NCBI RefSeq assembly: GCF_023824195.1
Contig: NZ_CP085442.1
Location: 2,828,001-2,892,000, forward strand
Length of the DNA stretch: 64,000 nucleotides
Source of the DNA: Priestia megaterium
GTDB lineage: Bacteria; Bacillota; Bacilli; Bacillales; Bacillaceae_H
Reading direction: 5' to 3'
The notes beneath the pieces were generated by a model that was not told the DNA's origin, ran no database searches, and saw only the letters and a list, made by a program, of their open reading frames with translations. Positions 9,747 through 18,626 of the stretch are shown here, piece after piece. The first letter of the stretch is position 1. The number at the start of each line of letters is the position of its first letter. The translations under genes and the position numbers were made by a program.

Positions 9747-10184
9747 TTATGCTAGATCAATATAGTACTCATCATCATCCATTACCTTCTTCAAAAACTC
9801 TTCTAAAGAATCGGCAATTTTTATATCATCATAATAAATCGCATTATGCTGCTCCTGACTTATTTCTATCAGCAGCAGCGCACTTTCGTTGGCTTCAAAA
9901 AATAGCAATTTGCCCTCTTCCAGCTCTTCGTAAAGTTCGATATCAGGGTAAAATTCAAAATCGTTCACTTTTAACCTAGCATCTCTAATGGAAGAAGGCC
10001 CCATAATGCGGTTTACATTATATTCTGAGCCCTGAAGGAAGCCATAACCCACCTCTAAAAGAAACTTCCTAAACTCAAAAGGAAACTTTAAATTTAATGT
10101 TCCTTCTACCTCTTCAATATCAGTTTCACATACGGGATAAAATTGATTATCTTCTTGATCCGCGACAAAGTCGTACCTCATCAT
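9747..10184 (-). CDS. SMI1/KNR4 (SUKH) family immunity-type protein
   Basis: 145 aa from the ATG at 10184, chosen because AAAGGAGAGG precedes it; a longer frame to 10217 lacks a site. The fold signature is visible: an early IEEVEGTLNLKFPFEFRKFL segment, then GYGFL, NRIMGPSS, and an acidic C-terminus ending EYYIDL. SUKH proteins in bacteria usually neutralise nuclease toxins of polymorphic toxin systems. It is a paralogue of the gene at 12617-13051 (shared NRIMGP and EYYIDL). It is the last intact gene of a one-strand array of immunity-type genes with no cognate toxin alongside. The toxin it blocks is unknown. Confidence 0.85.
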   Translation of the reverse strand: MMRYDFVADQEDNQFYPVCETDIEEVEGTLNLKFPFEFRKFLLEVGYGFLQGSEYNVNRIMGPSSIRDARLKVNDFEFYPDIELYEELEEGKLLFFEANESALLLIEISQEQHNAIYYDDIKIADSLEEFLKKVMDDDEYYIDLA

Positions 10185-10236
10185 TTCCTCTCCTTTATAA
10201 CTTACACATACGTACACTCATTACACATTGCTTAAC

Positions 10237-10792
10237 TTAATCCTCATCAGACAAAGCAAAAGCATCACTAACATCCTCTAATTCTTCCATGAGGCTATTT
10301 AAGTCACCCTCTATATGCAATAATGCCCCCATCTGGATAATCCCCACACCATCCACAAGGCAAATACCCGGATCTATGTAATTTAAATATACTTTCAAAG
10401 AAGTTATTTTTAGTACCATTAACCGCTCTACTAATTGCACAATTGTTTAAATCTGCTACGACGTCTTCAAAAAAAGCATCATAATCTTCTAGGCTCTGTC
10501 GTAAGTTTTCAGCTATAACTTCTACTATTTCTTCTAACTCACGAGGTTTTTCAGCATCCGTTAAATCATAATATCGCTCCCATACGTCACTCATTTTTAA
10601 TTCTCTAATGTCTTTCCAACTGTATTCTTCTTCACCATATACCTCTTCATATGCAAGATATTCAGCCTTACCATAATCGTATATTACTTGTATTTTATCT
10701 ACACCTTCTTTTTCTAGAGAAACCTGGCCATAATTTTTTGATAGCTCAATGACCTCTTCTACTAGAGTATTAAACTTACCACCATTATTCAT
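10237..10792 (-). pseudogene. Frameshifted immunity-like gene
   Basis: One frame runs from the ATG at 10792 for ~120 codons of protein-like sequence (GEEEYSWKDIRELKMSDVWERYY...). Near 10390-10440 the better reading switches frame and continues as VYLNYIDPGICLVDGVGIIQ to a stop at 10237. Read together they give ~185 aa of one globular protein. The switch lies near an A-rich run, so a one-base indel is likely. No family is recognised with certainty; size, acidic make-up and place in the array suggest an immunity protein. A sequencing error would restore a working gene. Confidence 0.65.
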
Positions 10793-10852
10793 TACTTATG
10801 GAGCCGCCTTTCCAAATTGTGATTCTTTCTTTTTTCCGAATGAAGCCTTGTA

Positions 10853-11371
10853 TTATAACCCCCTAATCAATCCCGAGAGATTTCCACTAATCCTTTCAAA
10901 TGATTTTCTTTCATAATCTTCTAGCTTTACCTCTCCGCTTTTATTGTCTACTACTAACAGCAAACCGTTAGATTCTATCCCTATAGGAATGTTGACAAGC
11001 TGATGATTATGAGCTGCTTTATAAAGCTTTGTTTCTTGTTTGAGATCTTTTAATTCTACCCCTGGTACAACAGGATCTAATACTAAGTCATATCCATTAT
11101 AGGTTCCAGTCAGTTCTAAAAACCAGTAGGAATTAAAATAGGCCTTAATATCCGGATACAGCTGAACGTTAAGTTCCTTTTCTACATCTTCAAAATTACT
11201 GTCCACCTCTTTTTTCAAAGGTTTCCAAGCTATATAGCCTTCTTCATCTTTTTCACCTTCAAAAATAAACTGTTCTGTTTCTTCCGTCCACTCAATCATA
11301 GGCAAAGTACCGTTAAAAGCTTTCCATTCTTTTAGTAATTTGGTAAAGTATATTTCCATTGCTTGTTTCAC
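10853..11371 (-). CDS. Syd-like (SUKH superfamily) immunity-type protein 1
   Basis: About 172 aa from a GTG at 11371 behind AAAGGA; this start aligns with the two paralogues. It resembles the SecY-interacting protein Syd family: an early TLPMIEWTEE segment, YIAWKPL, a conserved PDIKAYFNSYWF, and a C-terminal SGEVKLEDYE followed by a Leu-rich helix. Syd belongs to the SUKH superfamily, and in Gram-positives such genes occur as immunity genes for secreted toxins, so a SecY role is less likely here. Paralogues lie at 11405-11947 and 13169-13693. It is separated from the upstream gene by 33 bp, so co-transcription is likely. Confidence 0.8.
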   Translation of the reverse strand: MKQAMEIYFTKLLKEWKAFNGTLPMIEWTEETEQFIFEGEKDEEGYIAWKPLKKEVDSNFEDVEKELNVQLYPDIKAYFNSYWFLELTGTYNGYDLVLDPVVPGVELKDLKQETKLYKAAHNHQLVNIPIGIESNGLLLVVDNKSGEVKLEDYERKSFERISGNLSGLIRGL

Positions 11372-11404
11372 ATTTACTATTCCTTTCCTCATCTTCTGGA
11401 TAAA

Positions 11405-11947
11405 TTATGATTTCTTCAGCTTTATCTTTCTTATTAATTCCTCAAGAGAATTTTCCAATAAGGTTAATTGGTTTGTTTCATAATCTTCTATATAAACTTT
11501 TCCGCTCTTATTATCTATGTTAATGGCCATTTCATCCGGAGAAATAAAACCTATCTGTATGTATCTAAATTCCTTTCCTTGACTCTCATTATAATGCGTA
11601 AGATGTTTAAAATAACTTCGTACATCCTTACCTGGTTCAATAGGCTCAAGGCATATATATTTTGAATGATAAAGACCTTCTAAACTTAAAAATAAATAAC
11701 TGTTAAAATACTCTTTAATTGAATGATGCAAAGGCATTTTAATTTCAGCTTCGATGACACTAAAGTTTTCAACAGCCTTTTTTTCTACTGGTTTCCAAAA
11801 AACATACTCTTCTTCATCAGGCTCACTTACATATAGCAGTGGATGTATCTCTTTATCCCACGGTGCCTTTGGAAATGTATTATAGTTTTCATTCCAATAA
11901 TCTAGCAGTTTCTCAAAATAATCCGTCATGGCCGCTTTTACACTCAT
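11405..11947 (-). CDS. Syd-like (SUKH superfamily) immunity-type protein 2
   Basis: 180 aa from the ATG at 11947 (AGGAGG 7 nt upstream); the frame extends to 11965 without a site. Same layout as its neighbour: N-terminal helix, FPKAPWDKE, YVFWKPVEK, the HSIKEYFNSYLF motif and SGKVYIEDYE before the last helix. It carries more Lys at the C-terminus. Clear paralogue of the genes on either side, which suggests duplication and divergence to match different toxins. Immunity role is inferred from family and context. Confidence 0.8.
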   Translation of the reverse strand: MSVKAAMTDYFEKLLDYWNENYNTFPKAPWDKEIHPLLYVSEPDEEEYVFWKPVEKKAVENFSVIEAEIKMPLHHSIKEYFNSYLFLSLEGLYHSKYICLEPIEPGKDVRSYFKHLTHYNESQGKEFRYIQIGFISPDEMAINIDNKSGKVYIEDYETNQLTLLENSLEELIRKIKLKKS

Positions 11948-12058
11948 TTTAAGCCTCCTATTCACACTTGCAAACCGGTCAAATTCAACAGCCCCTACGT
12001 TTATCTACCTATTAATAGTTGTAACTTTCAAGGTTAGCTTTAACGTCTAGTAGATTCG

Positions 12059-12544
12059 TTACAACACTATATCCTGATACCCTACTTCTTCTACAACTTC
12101 ATCTTCCATTTTAATTCCCATGCCATTTTCAATATCCCAAGAGACATCGCAAAGCAAACCTAGCCGTCTTTTTCCATTCTTCCTTACTCTTCTTACGATT
12201 AATTCAGTGGGCTCCACTAATCTTTTTAAACCTGAGACGGAATCAATTTTTGGAACAACCTGATCTGCTTCTGATTTATTACATACCATCTCTCTATACT
12301 CTTCATAGTTCTCACAATAGTAATCGTATATGTGCTTTTCTGCCTCATTCATTATGTTTTCCATGTCTTGAATAAAGCTAAGAAATGCTTCTCTCTGTAC
12401 ATTTGAAAAATCAGTATTTTCGTATGTATCAACACTTAAAAGGATTTCTTTTTCCACATCAAACATTTTAATCATAGTTTTTCCTCGCCAAAAGTTGTTT
12501 TTATATTTAAGTTTTCCAAATAATTCATCATCAATCATTGCCAT
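12059..12544 (-). CDS. DUF6985-like immunity-type protein
   Basis: 161 aa with AGGAG before the ATG. The N-terminal part (FGKLKYKNNFWRGK) and the C-terminal end (GMGIKMEDEVVEEVGYQDIVL split at its acidic run) match the pattern of the DUF6985 group, where a beta-rich domain ends in a VGxQDxxL motif. Members are often found near polymorphic toxins. No catalytic residues are apparent. It lies between Syd-like and SMI1-like genes on the same strand. The family assignment is from memory of the motif and is moderate. Confidence 0.6.
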   Translation of the reverse strand: MAMIDDELFGKLKYKNNFWRGKTMIKMFDVEKEILLSVDTYENTDFSNVQREAFLSFIQDMENIMNEAEKHIYDYYCENYEEYREMVCNKSEADQVVPKIDSVSGLKRLVEPTELIVRRVRKNGKRRLGLLCDVSWDIENGMGIKMEDEVVEEVGYQDIVL

Positions 12545-12616
12545 TCTAATCGCTCTCCTACCTTAGCTTTTAGATTAAATAGACTTTTACATTATTCGTA
12601 GTAGCTACACCTTCTT

Positions 12617-13051
12617 CTACTCTTCAATTAAATCAATGTAATACTCATTATCATTTATAAATTTCTTTAAAAAATCTTCTAGTGAGTCTCCTGTTGGAGT
12701 GTCCAAATAAAAGACTGGATTATTAGGTAATTTTAAGTCTAACGATATGTACACTCCTTCATTCACTTCAAAGAAAATAAGTTTATCTTCTTCATCAAAT
12801 TCCTCTAAATCTGAATCAAATTCAAAAACTCCTTCTCGTAATTTAACATTTGCTACCGTTTTTGGCCCCATAATTCTATTGATTGCAGTATTACTTGGCT
12901 CCTTAATAAATCCATATCCAACTTCTAAATATAACTGCCTTAAATCGTTAGGAAAACGAATACCCATTCTGTCTTCCGCTTGTAAAATCTCCTGTTCAGA
13001 TACATGATAAATTTTATTTGCTCCATTATTAATAAACGCAAAATCCGACAT
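12617..13051 (-). CDS. SMI1/KNR4 (SUKH) family immunity-type protein
   Basis: 144 aa, AGGAGG 10 nt before the ATG. SUKH pattern: EILQAEDRMGIRFPNDLRQL, GYGFIKEP, NRIMGPKTV, a central acidic strand (FDSDLEEFDEEDKL) and a C-terminal EDFLKKFI then EYYIDLIEE. Close in pattern to the gene at 9747-10184. Expected to act in the cytoplasm as a toxin-neutralising protein; partner unknown. Confidence 0.85.
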   Translation of the reverse strand: MSDFAFINNGANKIYHVSEQEILQAEDRMGIRFPNDLRQLYLEVGYGFIKEPSNTAINRIMGPKTVANVKLREGVFEFDSDLEEFDEEDKLIFFEVNEGVYISLDLKLPNNPVFYLDTPTGDSLEDFLKKFINDNEYYIDLIEE

Positions 13052-13168
13052 TGCTATTGCCTCCTACGGGATACCGCTCGTACACTTTTTATGATCAATT
13101 AAATTGCTCCATTGATGAAGAAGTCAGAAGGAGTACGATTATTTTAGAGAAAGTATAAAATATCTATT

Positions 13169-13693
13169 TTACTTAAAATCTAATTGAGAAATTAGCTCTT
13201 TTAAACTGGACGACAAATATTTATAACTTTTATCCTCACCGTTTTCTACGAAAATCTCTCCAGACTCATTATTCATAACAACTAGCATACCATTGCTTTC
13301 AAAACCTACCGGAATGTACGTGCTGTTTTCTTTTTCAAAAATGTACTCCTTTACACGTTGACAAAATGCTTCAGGTTCTACACCGGGAATGACAGGATAT
13401 AAATGAACGTTATACTGAGACACCCATCCAATCATTTCAAGAAACCAAAACGAGTTAAAATAAGCTTTTACATCCTCATGAAGTAACACGTTTATTTCTT
13501 GTTCAAACTGTTGAAAGTTTGTATTTTCATACTTTTCTAGAGGCTTCCAAGATATATACCCTTCTTCATCTTGAGAACCTACATAAATACGTCCATCTGC
13601 TTCTTCATTCCAAGGAATCAAAGGTAACGTTCCATTGAACTCTTCCCATTTTTCCGATAGTTTCTTAAAGTATTGTTTCATTACAAGTTTCAA
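13169..13693 (-). CDS. Syd-like (SUKH superfamily) immunity-type protein 3
   Basis: 174 aa from a TTG at 13693 with GGGGAAA upstream; the next in-frame ATG is four codons in and further from the site. Shares with the other two copies TLPLIPWNEE, YISWKPLEKY, DVKAYFNSFWF and SGEIFVENGE. The closest match in layout is the copy at 10853-11371. Array position and family point to immunity against a secreted toxin. Confidence 0.8.
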   Translation of the reverse strand: MKLVMKQYFKKLSEKWEEFNGTLPLIPWNEEADGRIYVGSQDEEGYISWKPLEKYENTNFQQFEQEINVLLHEDVKAYFNSFWFLEMIGWVSQYNVHLYPVIPGVEPEAFCQRVKEYIFEKENSTYIPVGFESNGMLVVMNNESGEIFVENGEDKSYKYLSSSLKELISQLDFK

Positions 13694-13781
13694 AAGCTTT
13701 CCCCTACCTTATATACAACTGTATTTCCAACTCGATACTCTCCGCCCTGTTCACACGGAATATAACCGCTTAAATTCATAC

Positions 13782-14204
13782 CTAACAATTAAAATAGGAT
13801 TTCAGAAAATCAGAAAAGGTAGGCCACGTCGCCTCTAGTTCTCCTTTGAACAGCAGCTCGTCTCCTCCTTCAAAATTAACTATGTACACGTTATCGGTTA
13901 AAGTATCAAGTACTAGTACCGCATTTGCTGATATTTCACTTAAAATCAGATATTGTTTAGGAAAACCGTATTCTTTTCGGCAAATAAACGTATATGCTTC
14001 AATGTTATTTTCTTCATCTACTAAGTCGAGTAACTCAAAAGGTACGTATTCTTCCCAGAATGGTCCAGCATAGCGGTTATAAAATTCTGCAAAAGTATGG
14101 GATACCTTTACTTCTAGCCGCGCTAAAGCATCCTTTATTGAAGTTTTATCTTCACGTATATATATTTTTTCTTCAAGAACTTGGTTCAATTTATTTGGCA
14201 ACAT
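13782..14204 (-). CDS. SMI1/KNR4 family immunity-type protein, divergent
   Basis: 140 aa. It differs from the two other SMI1 proteins of the array: FAEFYNRYAGPFW, an EYGFPKQYLILSE strand pair and VLDTLTDNVYIVNFEGG, ending in WPTFSDFLKSYF. This is the strand/helix order of SMI1/KNR4 domains. The AGGAGG lies 15 nt before the ATG, a long spacing, so translation may be weak. Probable immunity protein for an unknown toxin. Confidence 0.7.
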   Translation of the reverse strand: MLPNKLNQVLEEKIYIREDKTSIKDALARLEVKVSHTFAEFYNRYAGPFWEEYVPFELLDLVDEENNIEAYTFICRKEYGFPKQYLILSEISANAVLVLDTLTDNVYIVNFEGGDELLFKGELEATWPTFSDFLKSYFNC

Positions 14205-14251
14205 CTTGATGTAAAATTCCTCCTAAGTCTTGTTTTCTACTAATTAATTAA

Positions 14252-14670
14252 CTAATCAACGTTTACCGAAATAAATGTAGCCACATCACTCGGAAAATCA
14301 TCTGGAAATGCATCACAGGCTAACTTTTTTGTAATGATTTGATATAAAAAACCGGTCATGGACAGTGAGTAAATGTAATTTCCAGGCAATCTAGATTCAT
14401 ACACCGCCACTTTCCATTCTTCGGGGCTCCCTTCAGTTAGCCAATATAATTCGTCACCATTCTCCGTATATCCCCAAGGAAGAATCTATCCAGTTTCTGG
14501 ATAAACATGATATTTATAATATTGAGGGAATTGAATATTAAACTTCAGTTCAAGCTCTTTTAAGGCCTCTTTATTTACTCCTGGATTTAACTTATGGATA
14601 CCTTCAACATATTTATTTCTTCAACAAATAGCTTTAGTTCAAGATTTTCTTAATAAAGCTCTTCGCCCAT
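14252..14670 (-). pseudogene. Broken SMI1/KNR4-type immunity gene
   Basis: Starts well (AGGAGG, ATG at 14670) but meets TAA after six codons (14650-14652). It then needs a frameshift near 14595-14610 and has a second in-frame TAG at 14486-14488. Read through, it gives NPGVNKEALKELELKF, FPQYYKYH, WGYTENGDELYWL and EEWKVAVYE, a SUKH-like protein of ~135 aa. Several lesions show true decay rather than sequencing error. It is the promoter-proximal gene of the array. Confidence 0.75.
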
Positions 14671-14849
14671 TTATAAAACCTCCTATTTATTTAGACTTCA
14701 TAGGGACCTATTGTCTAACTCCTACCATTATCACCTGCATAACCTAACTTCTACATAATTAGTAAAAGAGATACTCATACCTCTCCAACACATCAAATAA
14801 ACATATACAGAATGATACCTCTATTGGGATTCGAAAGGAGAAATCACCT

Positions 14850-15809
14850 TTGACAAAATATCGGATTATGACCTTTGATGGAGGCGGTACTTTAGGGGCT
14901 TTAAGTTTACAGCTTTTGAATAGATTGGCTCATCAAAATCCAAAGTTAATTAGTGAAACCAATGTTTTTTCAGGAAATTCCATTGGTTCATTCACTGCTC
15001 TTGCACTAGCAAGCGGAAGATCACCAGAAGAGACGTTTCAGTTTTTCAAAGATCACATCTTACCGGCGTTCAGCGTTTCCCGACCGGGCGGACCTGTTTT
15101 TAACCAACAACTACCCTATTCTGGTTTTATTAAAGCCATACGAACGTTTTTCCCTCGAGACCTCCGCCTTAGAGACTTAAAAAAACGAATTGTTGTGCCA
15201 TCCTTTCACTTATTTTCACCGGAGCTGAATCGTTGGAATCCTGTATTATTCCATAATTTTCCTGATTCTCCCTATCTTAATGAAAAAGCAAGTGACGTAA
15301 TACTTAGGAGCAGCGCTGCCCCCGCAACGCAAAGAGCTTATCAAAACTATGTGGATGGGTATACAGTAGCAACTAACACCAGTACAGCTAGTATCGCCTT
15401 TGCAGTAGGAAAAGCAAAACAGCCGTTGGATCAAATTGCCGTATTATCCATCGGAACAGGTGAGCAGCCAACTCAATTAAGAAGAGATACGAAGGGATGG
15501 GGAATGCTTAGTGCCGATAACATACGACCTGAAGATATGGAGGACCTTCCGCCAAATTGGGGCGTACTTTTAGACCGGTCTCCTAATGAACCGTTGCTGC
15601 CGTTTCTTCAGATTATCTCCGGTGGATCGAGCTACTATGAATCAATGGTCAGCTCTGAGCTTTTAGGCGATCAGTTTTTTAGGTTGAATCCGAGGATTCC
15701 TAATTTCTCTAAAACAGATCCTTCGGTGGTGCCCGCCCTTATTTCGATTGCTAATAAAACTAATTTACGGCCTGCCTTTCATTTCATTGAAAAAAACTGG
15801 AAGTGTTAA
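14850..15809 (+). CDS. Patatin-like phospholipase
   Basis: 319 aa from a TTG with AAAGGAG 8 nt upstream. Patatin hydrolases use a Ser-Asp dyad to cleave acyl esters of membrane lipids. Seen here: the oxyanion glycine run DGGGTLG (residues 10-16), the nucleophile in GNSIG (Ser44), and a DG motif at Asp169. No signal peptide or membrane segment. It is transcribed away from the immunity array and stands alone. Patatins serve in lipid turnover, and in some bacteria as effectors of defence systems, but no cyclase or other partner is visible here. Substrate unknown. Confidence 0.88.
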   Translation: MTKYRIMTFDGGGTLGALSLQLLNRLAHQNPKLISETNVFSGNSIGSFTALALASGRSPEETFQFFKDHILPAFSVSRPGGPVFNQQLPYSGFIKAIRTFFPRDLRLRDLKKRIVVPSFHLFSPELNRWNPVLFHNFPDSPYLNEKASDVILRSSAAPATQRAYQNYVDGYTVATNTSTASIAFAVGKAKQPLDQIAVLSIGTGEQPTQLRRDTKGWGMLSADNIRPEDMEDLPPNWGVLLDRSPNEPLLPFLQIISGGSSYYESMVSSELLGDQFFRLNPRIPNFSKTDPSVVPALISIANKTNLRPAFHFIEKNWKC

Positions 15810-15955
15810 TATTTTTTAAGAAGAGTATTGAAATACGGAATTTGTTGTTTTATCAACACAAATTCCTCTTTCAGATAAACCCTTATATTTCAGCTAGTCA
15901 TGCTAATTCGTTCGTTATTATAATCGTGCTTTTTTATTCTTGCTCGTTTCCCCTA

Positions 15956-16627
15956 TTAAAACTTTACACTTTTCAGCATTTTCACAATCAACTTGTCTTG
16001 TTTTTCCCCTTGTTTCTCCGTTAAATGATCTCCAGTGTATTTGTAATAAAGCTCGATTACTTTATCCGTATTTTTATCTGCTATATATGCTAGATATGTA
16101 TTTGGAACATACTTAATATTGTCCTTTACAACTTTTTCTTCAGTTCCTTTAAAATATGTATATGCTGAATCGTAATATATACTGATATGCGCTGTTTCTA
16201 TCTTTTTTGGTTGATTCACATGTAGGTTCTTTTTGAACAGACTCTCTACATTTACCTCCTCATTTTCTTTTACCTTCTCTGCCAGTTCTACGTTCATGTA
16301 TGAAATTTCATTTTTATGTTTAAGGAAATTTTCGGAAGAAGCCACCCATCGCTCATAAAACTGACCGTTGATAGCATAGTCTTCTTTATTTTCATGAATT
16401 AACTGATACTCCTCTGGAAACCACATCGTATACTGCCCTGTCTTTGACTTAAACTCGTAAAACTCGTTATCTGCTTTTTTGCCTTTATCTAAGAATTCTC
16501 GTGTAAAGTGATCATTAAAAGCGGGGACGTTTGGATAACGGGTTTCATTTATCATCCATATACCTCCTATTAAAATAGTAGCTCCAGCAATGACTGCACT
16601 AACTATTTTTGTGCGTTTTTTCATCAT
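15956..16627 (-). CDS. Membrane-anchored protein of unknown function
   Basis: 223 aa; AGGAGG precedes two adjacent ATGs, either of which could start it. A Lys/Arg-rich N-terminus and one hydrophobic segment (residues ~9-25, ending IGGIWMINE) indicate a signal anchor; no lipobox Cys is present. The rest is a charged extracellular domain of mixed strands and helices (TGQYTMWFPEEY, YYKYTGDHLTEK). I do not recognise the family. It is monocistronic, with unrelated neighbours. Confidence 0.7.
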   Translation of the reverse strand: MMKKRTKIVSAVIAGATILIGGIWMINETRYPNVPAFNDHFTREFLDKGKKADNEFYEFKSKTGQYTMWFPEEYQLIHENKEDYAINGQFYERWVASSENFLKHKNEISYMNVELAEKVKENEEVNVESLFKKNLHVNQPKKIETAHISIYYDSAYTYFKGTEEKVVKDNIKYVPNTYLAYIADKNTDKVIELYYKYTGDHLTEKQGEKQDKLIVKMLKSVKF

Positions 16628-16780
16628 AGCACCTCCTTTTACTTATGTTACGACCTATATTTTATACATGTTCGATACTACCACACTTATACTAGGAGAG
16701 ACATGAGCTTAATGAATGAAAGACTCACAAATAGTCGCTACCACTCTACAAAAAAAGGAAAAGTCGCCTCCAACCACAAC

Positions 16781-16811
16781 AACCGCTAGCCCTCAAAAGG
16801 AACTAGCGGTT
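16781..16811 (-). terminator. Terminator of the 574-codon membrane-protein gene
   Basis: Perfect 9-bp stem AACCGCTAG / CTAGCGGTT with a 13-nt loop, 24 bp past the stop at 16835. The T-run is weak. Confidence 0.6.
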
Positions 16812-16834
16812 ATTCATAATCTCTCAGAAACCAC

Positions 16835-18547
16835 TCACTCTTCCACCGGCGTCTGTTCATCTGTTAACGTATCAATTTTAGTAATTTGAAGTTTATCTTT
16901 GCCAGCAGCTTTCACATGATAAATTCGTTCTTTTTTAAACTGCGTACTTGCGTCATATGAGTCGGTGAACGTATATACTTCGTTTGTATAAATGTTGTAG
17001 GTTCCGTTGTCATGTGATTCTGTTTTTGTCACGAGAAACTGATCGTTAGCAAACGATACGTTTTTTCCGGCGAGCGATATGATATAGCTTTTTAATTGTT
17101 TATACACTGGCTGATCCGAGTCAATATAGGGCGCCATCGCACTAAAGTCGCCGCTATTTAAGCTTGAAAAGTAAGCGGCTTTATAGGAGATAAAAAAGTT
17201 TTCAAGATCTGTTTTGCTTACGTCAGCTGGTTTAGTCTCTTCATTTTTTAACGGCTTGGTGCTGGTTGTAGCTTTTATATTTGAGCTGGTTTCTGCCGTT
17301 TGATTGTCACGATTTATATATACAATTGTCAGTAATAGGACAAGGACGATAGCGCCTCCTATTAAAACAGGAAAAGTGCGTCGTGATGATTGATGCTTTT
17401 TGAGCACGGGAAAGTCTGCGTAAGATGGTAGCGTAACAGGTTTTATATCTACCTTTAACCGAGCTAATGGCTTTAGCATCTCCGTGCTTTTTATACTGTT
17501 AAGCGGCTGAAGTGCTAAAAATTCTTCGTATGTAACAATAAATTCGTTTACTGCTATTCCTTTATACATGCCGTAAATTCGATTCCACAGTTCTCGACAC
17601 CGAGTATCCTTTATATCTTCACTCAGTTCGTTAAAAAATGGTCGTGATTTTTTAATAAAAGCCGCTAACCACGTTTGATGAACGTCAACTTCATGGACTC
17701 CATTTAGGTCCGTAAGTGATTGCTTTAACTTGGCGTGTTCATTGGCATCATGTTGGGTAATGACTTCCATACTGCGTTCCGTTTCTTTCAGCACGGTAGA
17801 AAGAATTCCGCTCATTTTTTCTTGCAGCGCATCAAACAGACTGCGAATATCAGGCCAGTGAAGTTCGAGTAACTGTTTTTGTGCAGTCGTGGCTTTTCGA
17901 ATACTTTCATTTAGCTCATGCTGCTTTGTGCGAAAGGCGGTCGCTTTTTGTTTGGTCACTACTTTATTTTTGCTTAGCTGATGCCATTCTTGCTTCAAGC
18001 TCTTGTCTTCTTCGAGTACTGTGGCTATCGCTTGTTTTACATGTTCATGCTTTTTTTGAAAGTCAACGAACGCTGACAAATACGTATTCCAGTTTTCCTT
18101 CATTTCTTTTAGCAATGACGTGTTAGCGTGTTTTTCTGTTAGTTGAAAAAAGTCGTTTCTAAACGCTACCATATCCGCTTCAGAAAAAAGTTCTTTTCCG
18201 AAAAGCTCTGTCACATTCCTATGTATGCTTGTTAACTGTTCAATCTGTCTCATATTGCTTTGATGCTTTTTTATGTACTCTGGATAGTCGCTTGAAAGAA
18301 ACGTCACCATTGTATATTCACTGTTGTTCATGTTGTCCTCTGTCCGTTCTTTTCCCAGTTCGTCATACACTTTCTGCAGATGACGTTCTACTATGGAGAG
18401 AAATTTTTCTTTGTCCATCCCGTCTACTTCTTCTTTTAGCATGTTTAAAGATTTCGTTTCTTCAATAAGAAATCCCTTTTCTTTATATAGCTGTATCCAT
18501 GCTTCTAGCAGCTGCGCTGCTGATTCATTCCAGTGGCTTGTATTCAT
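16835..18547 (-). CDS. Coiled-coil membrane protein with extracellular NTF2-like tail
   Basis: About 570 aa; the ATG at 18547 follows AGGTGA, while a frame extending to 18559 begins with GTG lacking a site. Residues ~1-390 are cytoplasmic, charged and helical, with long coiled-coil stretches (KMSGILSTVLKETERSM). One membrane segment lies near residues 398-415 (FPVLIGGAIVLVLLLTIV). The ~130 residues outside the cell include DLENFFISYKAAYFSSLNSG, much like the NTF2-type C-terminal domains of TcaA/YvbJ proteins. Role unknown; a link between envelope sensing and a cytoplasmic partner is only a guess. Confidence 0.72.
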   Translation of the reverse strand: MNTSHWNESAAQLLEAWIQLYKEKGFLIEETKSLNMLKEEVDGMDKEKFLSIVERHLQKVYDELGKERTEDNMNNSEYTMVTFLSSDYPEYIKKHQSNMRQIEQLTSIHRNVTELFGKELFSEADMVAFRNDFFQLTEKHANTSLLKEMKENWNTYLSAFVDFQKKHEHVKQAIATVLEEDKSLKQEWHQLSKNKVVTKQKATAFRTKQHELNESIRKATTAQKQLLELHWPDIRSLFDALQEKMSGILSTVLKETERSMEVITQHDANEHAKLKQSLTDLNGVHEVDVHQTWLAAFIKKSRPFFNELSEDIKDTRCRELWNRIYGMYKGIAVNEFIVTYEEFLALQPLNSIKSTEMLKPLARLKVDIKPVTLPSYADFPVLKKHQSSRRTFPVLIGGAIVLVLLLTIVYINRDNQTAETSSNIKATTSTKPLKNEETKPADVSKTDLENFFISYKAAYFSSLNSGDFSAMAPYIDSDQPVYKQLKSYIISLAGKNVSFANDQFLVTKTESHDNGTYNIYTNEVYTFTDSYDASTQFKKERIYHVKAAGKDKLQITKIDTLTDEQTPVEE

Positions 18548-18626
18548 CGTTCGCTTCACCTGTTGTTTTTATTTTTATCCTTTTTTAACTATACAGGAAT
18601 TTAACAGAAATTCTATTACAGTTTTA

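Noticed and set aside
15843..15875. Inverted repeat GGAATTTGTTG / CAACACAAATTCC after the patatin gene as terminator
   Set aside because: The stem is imperfect and no T-run follows on either strand, so I did not list it as a terminator.
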